Below, piece by piece: positions 57,294 to 64,000 of a stretch of 64,000 nucleotides of DNA. The number at the start of each line of letters is the position of its first letter. Positions within the stretch are counted from its first letter, which is position 1. The notes under the pieces are model-generated. The model was not told the origin of the DNA. It was given only the letters and a program-made list of their open reading frames with translations, and made no database searches. A program made the translations under genes and the position numbers. Source of the stretch: Rhodopseudomonas palustris (GTDB taxonomy: Bacteria > Pseudomonadota > Alphaproteobacteria > Rhizobiales > Xanthobacteraceae); NCBI RefSeq assembly GCF_003031265.1, contig NZ_CP019966.1, forward strand, positions 2,852,001 to 2,916,000, in the 5' to 3' direction.

Positions 57294-59600
57294 ATGATTA
57301 TTGCCGGAATGACCAGCGCAGAGACGTCGGCCCAACCCGTTGACGACCCCTCGATTGCCGAGCCGCGGCTGCGCACCTGGCGCAAGCTGCTGGCCCCGAT
57401 GGCGGTCGGCATTGCGCTGTTCTCGGCGTTCCTGACCTTCATCGTCCTGACCGGCCTGACGCCGATCGCGCCGACCCGGGAAGTCGTGGTCAGCTTCCTG
57501 CTGATCAACGCCGTCACCATCCTGCTGCTGCTCGGCATCATTGCCCGCGAGGTCTGGAAGGTGGTCCAGGCCCGCCGGCGGGGGCGGGCGGCGTCACGGC
57601 TGCACATCCAGATCGTCAGCCTGTTTTCGGTGATCGCGGTGCTGCCGGCGGTGCTGGTGTCGATCGTCGCCAACGTCACGCTCGACCGCGGCCTCGACCG
57701 GCTATTCTCCGGCCCGACCCGGGCCGTGATCCAGAACTCGCTGATCGTCGCCAACGCCTATCTGCACGAGCACGGCCAGCTGATCCGCGGCGACATCCTC
57801 GGCATGGCCAACGACATCTCGCACGCCCGGGCGCTGTTCGACCTCGACCGCAAATCCTTCCGCGAATTCCTGACCAACGACGCCGCCACCCGCAACTTGC
57901 CGGGCGCGATGCTGATCGACAAGGATCGCAACATCCTGGAGGCGGCGCAGAACGGCATCCGCCGCGATTTCGACGTGCCGGCCCCGGAGTTCCTGAAGAA
58001 CGTCGACGACACCGAACCGCAGATCGCGGTGTTCATCGAAGCCAATTACGTCGCCGCGGTGATCCGGCTGAAAGGCTTCGAAGACACCTTCCTGTACGTT
58101 GCGCGCTTCCTCGATCCGCACGTCGTGGCGCAGTTGCGCCAGACCCAGGCCAGCGTCGCCGAATATTCCGAGCTCGAAGCGCGCCGGCTTGGCGTCCAGG
58201 TCGCGTTCGCGCTGATGTTCACGGTGATCGCGCTCACCGTGCTGATGTCTGCGGTGCTGATCGGCCTGAACTTCGCCAATTGGCTGGTGGCACCGATCCG
58301 TCGCCTGATGGGCGCGGCGCATCTGGTCTCGACCGGCGACCTGCACGTCCAGGTGCCAGTGTCGAAGTCCGAGGGCGACCTGTCGCAGCTCGGCATGACC
58401 TTCAACAAGATGACCCAGGAGCTGCGCACCCAGCGCGACGAATTGGTCAGCGCCAGCGAACTGATCGACAGCCGGCGCCGCTTCATCGAGGCGGTGCTGT
58501 CGTCAGCGAGCGCCGGCATCATCGGCGTCGACGGCTCGCTGTCGATCGGCATCCTCAACCGCTCGGCCGAGAAGCTGATCGGTCACGCCGAGGCCGAAGC
58601 GCTCGGCCATCCGCTGTCCGAGATCATCCCCGAGCTCGACGAGATCATGGCCAATGCGCGCGAGGGATCGCAGCGCCTGGTGCAGGGCCAGATCACCATC
58701 ATCCGCGACGGTCGCGAACGCATCCTCAACGTCCGCGTCACCGCCGAGCAGACCGGCCATACCAGCGACAGCTACATCATCACGCTCGACGACATCACCG
58801 AGCTGGTGTCGGCGCAGCGCACCTCGGCCTGGGGCGATGTCGCGCGCCGCATCGCGCATGAGATCAAGAATCCGCTGACGCCGATCCAGCTCTCTGCGGA
58901 GCGGATCAAGCGCAAGTTCGGCAAGGTGATCGTCGAGGACAAGAGCATCTTCGAGCAGTGCACCGACACCATCGTCCGTCAGGTCGATGACATCCGGCGC
59001 ATGGTCGACGAATTCTCGCGGTTTGCCCGGATGCCGAAACCGGTGATCGAAGGCGAGGATGTCGGCGACACGGTGCGGCAGGTGGTGTTCCTGATGCGTG
59101 TCGGGCATCCCGACGTCGACATCGAAACCGAGATCAAGGACGAGCCGCTGCACGCGCGGTTCGACCGCCGCCTGATCTCGCAGGCGCTCACCAACATCAT
59201 CAAGAATGCCACCGAGGCGATCGAGGCCGTGCCCGAGGAAGAACTCGGCAAGGGCAAGATCGAAGTGGTGGCGGCACGCGACGGCGACTTTGTCGTGATC
59301 GACGTGATCGATAACGGCATCGGTCTGCCCAAAGAAAGCCGTTCGCGGCTGCTCGAACCCTACGTCACCACCCGTGAGAAGGGCACCGGCCTCGGTCTTG
59401 CGATCGTCGGACGCGTGCTGGTCGACCACGGCGGCGGCATTGAACTCAACGACGCATCCCACGTTCGTCCAGGCCAGCGCGGTGCATGGATGCGCCTCCG
59501 ATTCGCGATGTCCGGTCAGCCGGCATCACCTCCCGGATCGGGTGAACCAAAACAGCAGGCCGAGAACGAACCAAGGATAGCGGCTGCCAGCGGCAGCTAA
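57294..59600 (+). CDS. ntrY: Membrane sensor histidine kinase NtrY
   Basis: 768 residues. Helices at about 30-50, 62-84 and 101-125, then an extracytoplasmic region and another helix near 305-325. A HAMP domain (NWLVAPIRRLMGAAHLVSTG), a PAS domain (ASAGIIGVDGSLSIGILNRS), His522 in [20 protein letters not shown] and the ATP-binding domain (ALTNIIKNATEAIE; GTGLGLAIV) follow. It senses nitrogen or redox/envelope state and signals to NtrX. Start ATG at 57294; an ATG at 57309 is possible. Confidence 0.95.
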   Translation: MIIAGMTSAETSAQPVDDPSIAEPRLRTWRKLLAPMAVGIALFSAFLTFIVLTGLTPIAPTREVVVSFLLINAVTILLLLGIIAREVWKVVQARRRGRAASRLHIQIVSLFSVIAVLPAVLVSIVANVTLDRGLDRLFSGPTRAVIQNSLIVANAYLHEHGQLIRGDILGMANDISHARALFDLDRKSFREFLTNDAATRNLPGAMLIDKDRNILEAAQNGIRRDFDVPAPEFLKNVDDTEPQIAVFIEANYVAAVIRLKGFEDTFLYVARFLDPHVVAQLRQTQASVAEYSELEARRLGVQVAFALMFTVIALTVLMSAVLIGLNFANWLVAPIRRLMGAAHLVSTGDLHVQVPVSKSEGDLSQLGMTFNKMTQELRTQRDELVSASELIDSRRRFIEAVLSSASAGIIGVDGSLSIGILNRSAEKLIGHAEAEALGHPLSEIIPELDEIMANAREGSQRLVQGQITIIRDGRERILNVRVTAEQTGHTSDSYIITLDDITELVSAQRTSAWGDVARRIAHEIKNPLTPIQLSAERIKRKFGKVIVEDKSIFEQCTDTIVRQVDDIRRMVDEFSRFARMPKPVIEGEDVGDTVRQVVFLMRVGHPDVDIETEIKDEPLHARFDRRLISQALTNIIKNATEAIEAVPEEELGKGKIEVVAARDGDFVVIDVIDNGIGLPKESRSRLLEPYVTTREKGTGLGLAIVGRVLVDHGGGIELNDASHVRPGQRGAWMRLRFAMSGQPASPPGSGEPKQQAENEPRIAAASGS

Positions 59601-59616
59601 AGCGACAGGCGCGACC

Positions 59617-60984
59617 ATGGCGAATGACATTCTGATCGTCGACGATGAAGCGGACATCCGCGATCTCGTTGCCGGTATTCTCGAGGACGAAGGCTTCTCC
59701 ACGCGCACCGCGCGCGACAGCGATTCGGCGCTGGCCGAGATCGCCAATCGGCGGCCCAACCTGATCTTCCTCGACATCTGGCTGCAGGGCAGCAAGCTCG
59801 ACGGTCTCCAATTGCTGGAACAGATCAAGAAGGATCACACCGACGTCCCGGTGGTGATGATCTCCGGCCACGGCAACATCGAAACCGCGGTCGCGGCGAT
59901 CAAGCGTGGCGCCTACGACTTTATCGAAAAGCCGTTCAAATCCGACCGGCTGATCCTCGTGGCGACCCGGGCGCTCGAAACCTCGCGGCTGAAGCGCGAG
60001 GTGCGCGAGCTGAAGCAGCTCGCGCCGTCGGCCTCGACGCTGGTCGGCCGCTCCGCCTGCATCAATCAGCTGCGCCAGACCATCGAGCGCGCCGCCAAGG
60101 CCAACAGCCGGATCCTGATCGTCGGCCCGTCCGGCGCCGGCAAGGAGCTGGCGGCGCGGACGCTGCACAATTCGTCGTCGCGCGCCGAGGGGCCATTCGT
60201 GGTGATCAACGCCGCGGCGATCACCCCGGAGAAAATGGAAATCGAGCTGTTCGGCGTCGAAGCCAACGGCGAGCATTCCCGCAAGGCCGGCGCGCTCGAA
60301 GAGGCGCACGGCGGCACGTTGTTCATCGACGAAATCGCCGACATGCCGCGCGAGACCCAGAACAAGATTTTGCGTGTCTTGGTCGAGCAGACCTTCCAAC
60401 GCTGCGGCGGCACCACCAAAGTCAATGTCGACGTCCGCATCATCTCGTCGACGGCGCGTAACCTCGAAGAGGAAATCGCTGCCGGCCGTTTCCGCGAAGA
60501 CCTGTATCACCGGCTGTCGGTGGTGCCGATCCGCGTCCCGCCGCTGTCCGAGCGTCGCGACGACATTCCGGAACTGATCGAATACTTCATGGAGCAGATC
60601 TCGGCGGCGACCGGCCTGCCGCGCCGGCAGATCGGCCAGGACGCGATGGCGGTGCTACAATCGCATGTCTGGCCCGGCAATGTCCGCCAGCTCCGCAACA
60701 ACGTCGAGCGGCTGATGATTTTGGCCGGTGGCGGACCGGATGCGGTGATCACCGCCGACATGCTGCCGCAGGATGTCGGCTCGATGGTGCCGACGATGCC
60801 GACCGGCAATAACGGCGAGCACATCATGGGTCTGCCGCTGCGCGAGGCCCGCGAGGCGTTCGAGCGTGATTATCTGATCGCGCAGATCAGCCGGTTCTCC
60901 GGCAACATCTCGCGCACCGCCGAATTCGTCGGCATGGAACGCTCGGCGTTGCACCGCAAGCTCAAGGCGCTCGGCGTCGGCTAA
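59617..60984 (+). CDS. ntrX: Response regulator NtrX
   Basis: 455 residues. Receiver with Asp53 (LIFLDIWLQGSKLDG), AAA+ domain with Walker A GPSGAGKE from residue 170 and LFIDEIADMP, and a Fis-type helix-turn-helix (FVGMERSALHRKLKALGVG). The sigma-54 loop GAFTGA is absent: the position reads EHSRKAGALEEAHGG. It therefore probably works through sigma-70 promoters, as reported for NtrX of other alphaproteobacteria. Gap of 16 bases from ntrY. Confidence 0.96.
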   Translation: MANDILIVDDEADIRDLVAGILEDEGFSTRTARDSDSALAEIANRRPNLIFLDIWLQGSKLDGLQLLEQIKKDHTDVPVVMISGHGNIETAVAAIKRGAYDFIEKPFKSDRLILVATRALETSRLKREVRELKQLAPSASTLVGRSACINQLRQTIERAAKANSRILIVGPSGAGKELAARTLHNSSSRAEGPFVVINAAAITPEKMEIELFGVEANGEHSRKAGALEEAHGGTLFIDEIADMPRETQNKILRVLVEQTFQRCGGTTKVNVDVRIISSTARNLEEEIAAGRFREDLYHRLSVVPIRVPPLSERRDDIPELIEYFMEQISAATGLPRRQIGQDAMAVLQSHVWPGNVRQLRNNVERLMILAGGGPDAVITADMLPQDVGSMVPTMPTGNNGEHIMGLPLREAREAFERDYLIAQISRFSGNISRTAEFVGMERSALHRKLKALGVG

Positions 60985-61023
60985 GTCGTCCTTCCATTCA
61001 TATCTCAGACCTGGATTCAATCG

Positions 61024-61881
61024 ATGTCGCGCATCGCCTATGTCAACGGCCGTTATCTCGACATGCGCGATGCGAGCGTGAACATCGAAGATCGCGGCTA
61101 TCAGTTCGCCGACGGCGTCTATGAGGTCTGCGAAGTGCGCGGCGGCAAGCTGGTCGACATGCCGCGGCACCTGGCGCGGCTGCAGCGCTCGCTCGGCGAA
61201 TTGCGGATCAAGGAGCCGATGCCGCTCGCGGCCTTGTCCGTCGTGATGCACCAAGTGGTGCGGCGCAACCGGGTGAATCACGGCATCGTCTATCTGCAGG
61301 TTACGCGCGGCGTGGCGCGGCGCGATCACGGCTTTCCAGCTGCGTCGGTGAAGCCCGCCGTGGTGGTGACGGCGCGCAGCCTCGATCCGGCGAAGGGGCA
61401 GGCCAACGCCGCTCACGGCATCAAGGTGATCACGCTGCCGGAGAATCGCTGGCCGCGGGTCGATATCAAGTCGACGGCGCTGCTACCGAACGTGCTGGCC
61501 AAGCAGGCGGCGCGCGAGACCGGTGCCTATGAGGCGTGGTACGTCGACCGCGACGGCTATGTCACCGAAGGCTCCTCCAGCAACGCCTGGATCGTCACCA
61601 AAGAGGGCCGGGTGGTGACCCGCTCGGCCGAGGCCGGCATACTCCCCGGCGTCACCCGTGCGGTGCTGATGGATGCGTTCGAAGCGCTGCAGGTTCGGTT
61701 CGAGGAGCGGCCGTTCACGCCGGCCGAGGCCGCCGGTGCCGCCGAGGCATTCGTGACCGCGTCCAGCCAGATCGTGATGCCGGTGGTGGCGATCGACGGG
61801 CAGCCGATTGGCAACGGCACGCCGGGCGCATTGGCCAAACGTCTAAGAGAGCAGTTTCACCGATTTGCGGTGTTTTCTTAA
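61024..61881 (+). CDS. D-amino-acid aminotransferase (class IV PLP)
   Basis: 285 residues. Fold-type IV PLP enzyme: YVNGRYLDMRDASVNIEDRG and QFADGVYEVCEV at the start, Lys149 in WPRVDIKSTALLPNVLAK as the Schiff-base lysine, GYVTEGSSSNAWIV and EAFVTASSQIVMPV. This pattern fits the D-alanine aminotransferase branch rather than BCAT, and would supply D-glutamate or D-alanine for cell wall. Located between ntrX and hfq, a frequent alphaproteobacterial order. Confidence 0.88.
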   Translation: MSRIAYVNGRYLDMRDASVNIEDRGYQFADGVYEVCEVRGGKLVDMPRHLARLQRSLGELRIKEPMPLAALSVVMHQVVRRNRVNHGIVYLQVTRGVARRDHGFPAASVKPAVVVTARSLDPAKGQANAAHGIKVITLPENRWPRVDIKSTALLPNVLAKQAARETGAYEAWYVDRDGYVTEGSSSNAWIVTKEGRVVTRSAEAGILPGVTRAVLMDAFEALQVRFEERPFTPAEAAGAAEAFVTASSQIVMPVVAIDGQPIGNGTPGALAKRLREQFHRFAVFS

Positions 61882-62061
61882 GCTTTGCGGCGCGGGGAGC
61901 ATCCACTCGGGGTTTTAGTTGCTTGCTTAAAAGCCATGCCTACCCTCTAATCGGACGTCGGCTTCCGGAGGGGGATCTCGGAGGAGTCGGCAACCGGGGT
62001 GGAGCTCCGATAGAGAGACGCGCACCGGCAAGAAAAGACAAAACCAATTGCGGGATAAAAA

Positions 62062-62310
62062 ATGGCGGCAGACCGCGCACAAAACCTTCAAGACACTTTC
62101 CTCAACCACGTACGCAAGACAAAGACTCCCCTGACGATCTTTCTGGTCAACGGGGTGAAGTTGCAGGGTATTGTCACCTGGTTCGATAATTTTTGCCTTT
62201 TGTTGCGGCGCGACGGTCATTCGCAGCTCGTCTACAAACACGCGATCTCGACGATCATGCCGGGGGCGCCGATCCAGCTGTTCGAAAGCGGCGAGGACTC
62301 GCCAGCTTGA
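62062..62310 (+). CDS. hfq: RNA chaperone Hfq
   Basis: 82 residues. Sm1 motif in [20 protein letters not shown] through [13 protein letters not shown] and Sm2 with [12 protein letters not shown]. It binds small RNAs and mRNAs as a hexamer; in diazotrophic relatives it promotes nifA expression. No long C-terminal tail, as is usual in this group. About 180 bases lie upstream without a gene; hflX begins 11 bases downstream. Confidence 0.97.
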
Positions 62311-62321
62311 GGCGGGCCTGA

Positions 62322-63692
62322 TTGGAACCCCGCAGCATTGACGAGGGCGCCGATCGTCCGCGATCGGGGCAGGGCGGAGAGACTGGACGAGTCATCGTCG
62401 TCGGTCCGTATTTGCGCACGCGCCGGGGTGATCCTGACGCGGCGGATACGGCCGTCCGCGACAACGACGCGCGGCTCGATGAAGCCGCGGGTCTTGCGCG
62501 CGCCATCGACCTCGACGTCGTCGAGGCGGTGCTCACGCCGATCAGCCAGATTCGTCCCGCGACCTATCTCGGCAAGGGCAAGGTCGAAGAGATCGTCGGG
62601 CTGATTGCCGCGCACGAAGCCGACCTCGTGGTGATGGATTGCGCGCTGTCGCCGATCCAGCAGCGCAACCTGGAGAAAGCCTGGAACGCCAAGGTGCTCG
62701 ATCGCACCGGCCTGATCCTGGAAATCTTTGGGCGCCGCGCCAAGACCCGCGAAGGCACCCTCCAGGTCGAGCTGGCGCATCTCAACTATCAGCGCTCGCG
62801 CCTAGTGCGCTCGTGGACCCACCTCGAGCGCCAGCGCGGCGGCTTCGGCTTCATGGGCGGCCCTGGCGAAACCCAGATCGAGGCCGACCGCCGGTTGATC
62901 GGCGAGCGCATCACCAAACTCGAGTCCGAGCTGAAGAAGGTGCAGGCGACACGGCGGCTGCATCGCGCCGGTCGGCAGCGCGTGCCGTATCGCGTGGTCG
63001 CGCTGGTCGGCTACACCAACGCCGGCAAGTCGACGCTGTTCAACCGGCTGACGCGGGCCGACGTGCAGGCGGCCGACATGCTGTTCGCAACGCTCGACCC
63101 GACGCTCCGCGCGATCCAATTGCCGCACGGCGGCAAGGCGATGCTGTCCGACACCGTCGGCTTCATCTCCAATCTGCCGACCCAGCTCGTCGCCGCATTC
63201 CGCGCGACGCTGGAAGAGGTGCTGGAAGCCGATCTGATCCTGCATGTCCGCGACATCAGCCACGAGGATGCCGAAGCGCAGCAGCACGACGTCGACAACG
63301 TGCTGCGCCAGCTCGGCGTCGATGCGGCCAGCGGCCGGATTGTCGAAGTCTGGAATAAGATCGACCGCTTCGAGCCCGAGCAGCGGGACGAATTGAAGAA
63401 CATCGCGGCGCGCCGGCCTGAGGATCATCCGTGCCTTCTGGTGTCGGCGGTGAGCGGCGAGGGCGTCGATGACCTTCTGCTGGCGATCGAGCAGCGCCTG
63501 GCGGCCACCCGCACCGTGCTCGATCTGTCGATCGATGCGGCGGACGGGGCCGGCGTGAGCTGGCTCCATCGCAACACTGAGGTGCTGGCGAAGGATCTGG
63601 TCGACGGCCGATACGCCATGACGGTGCGGGTCGAGGACAACAAGCGCGACGTCGTGGTCGACCGTTTCGGCGCGGTGCCGCGGCCGGATTGA
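62322..63692 (+). CDS. hflX: GTPase HflX
   Basis: 456 residues from a TTG. N-terminal HflX domain ([36 protein letters not shown]), the linker [15 protein letters not shown], and the G domain: G1 GYTNAGKST from residue 230, G3 DTVGFI, G4 NKID. It is a ribosome-associated GTPase that splits stalled ribosomes after stress. The hfq-hflX pair is conserved. A perfect hairpin follows. Confidence 0.94.
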   Translation: MEPRSIDEGADRPRSGQGGETGRVIVVGPYLRTRRGDPDAADTAVRDNDARLDEAAGLARAIDLDVVEAVLTPISQIRPATYLGKGKVEEIVGLIAAHEADLVVMDCALSPIQQRNLEKAWNAKVLDRTGLILEIFGRRAKTREGTLQVELAHLNYQRSRLVRSWTHLERQRGGFGFMGGPGETQIEADRRLIGERITKLESELKKVQATRRLHRAGRQRVPYRVVALVGYTNAGKSTLFNRLTRADVQAADMLFATLDPTLRAIQLPHGGKAMLSDTVGFISNLPTQLVAAFRATLEEVLEADLILHVRDISHEDAEAQQHDVDNVLRQLGVDAASGRIVEVWNKIDRFEPEQRDELKNIAARRPEDHPCLLVSAVSGEGVDDLLLAIEQRLAATRTVLDLSIDAADGAGVSWLHRNTEVLAKDLVDGRYAMTVRVEDNKRDVVVDRFGAVPRPD

Positions 63693-63700
63693 GGGCGCGA

Positions 63701-63725
63701 ATCGGCGCTTTGCGGAAGCGCCGAT
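63701..63725 (+). terminator. Hairpin after hflX
   Basis: Perfect 10-bp stem ATCGGCGCTT/AAGCGCCGAT with a 5-base loop, 8 bases after the stop; no long T-run. Confidence 0.55.
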
Positions 63726-63894
63726 CGCGGCAATTTCGGCGCCTTTCACGAAGGCTTTTCGCGACCGTCGAAAACGCCCCGTAAGTCTTTGGAAAAACGA
63801 GCGGAAAAACCTTCGAAAACCGCGTCCGAAAGGGTGGTTCACAACACCCCGATACGCTATACGAATCCGATCAGATTCTGACCGGAATTCACCC

Positions 63895-64000
63895 TTGTCC
63901 GACAAAGACGACGAGAAGCCCGGGGAGCCGCTGGCGCCCTCGGATATTCGCCCCGTATCCATTCTCGACGAGATGAAGCGCAGCTATCTCGATTACGCGA
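63895..64000 (+). CDS. gyrA: DNA gyrase subunit A, N-terminal fragment
   Basis: The first 35 codons run off the right edge. They start at a TTG and read [20 protein letters not shown], then [14 protein letters not shown], the well-known start of GyrA before its AMSVIVSRALPD segment. No ATG is in frame nearby. The 202-base gap from hflX holds the hflX hairpin, and a TATACG element at 63858-63863 could be a -10 box. Confidence 0.85.
   Translation, partial: MSDKDDEKPGEPLAPSDIRPVSILDEMKRSYLDYA

Overview
The window is a stretch of ordinary chromosome from a GC-rich alphaproteobacterium. The gene order dusB-ntrB-ntrC-ntrY-ntrX-(dat)-hfq-hflX, the aapJQMP amino-acid transporter, a fused ispDF next to cinA, a popZ gene, and several families of short dispersed palindromic repeats point to the Rhodopseudomonas/Bradyrhizobium group, most likely Rhodopseudomonas palustris. 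That assignment is inference from content, not a database match. There are no rRNA genes, insertion sequences, prophage genes or CRISPR arrays.

Layout. 1-4051: end of an outer-membrane barrel gene, an exported FKBP isomerase, a Cys-rich exported protein, a split ThrE-type exporter, a possibly frameshifted unknown gene and a lipoprotein. 4052-6155: a small, visibly more AT-rich insert beside tRNA-Arg(TCT), with an unknown protein carrying a Cys-His-Asp arrangement, a solitary Cas2/SinR-like protein and a tiny membrane protein. 6526-13958: periplasmic alpha-2-macroglobulin plus penicillin-binding protein 1C; a palindromic repeat is translated inside the latter. 14009-17757: four-gene envelope glycosylation operon (ArnT-like transferase, PAP2 phosphatase, polyprenyl-phosphate sugar synthase, LAB_N protein), probably decorating lipid A. 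17758-25652: repeats, metC-like lyase, aapJQMP, cysteine synthase. 25761-29211: flavoprotein, DUF1365 and cyclopropane/methyl fatty-acid synthase operon. 29646-38763: complete RND efflux system with two permeases. 38771-40972: DTW-domain tRNA modification enzyme, tRNA-Cys, tRNA-Asn and small genes. 41227-44572: degenerate isoaspartyl methyltransferase homologue, TolC, PopZ.

44726-53253 is housekeeping: valS, a VOC protein, a membrane protein, 3-methyladenine glycosylase, lipA, a RatA/Coq10-like protein, and cinA with ispDF on the minus strand. 53494-64000 is the nitrogen-control locus (dusB-ntrBC, ntrYX), then D-amino-acid aminotransferase, hfq, hflX and the first codons of gyrA.

The most unusual signals are three families of dispersed palindromic elements. 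Family A has four copies, one translated in frame inside pbpC. Family B has two copies in opposite orientation. Family C has one copy. Other points of interest are the AT-rich insert by tRNA-Arg, the likely frameshifted gene at 3013-3572, the methyltransferase homologue before tolC that has lost the expected catalytic motif, and the lipid A and fatty-acid modification operons.
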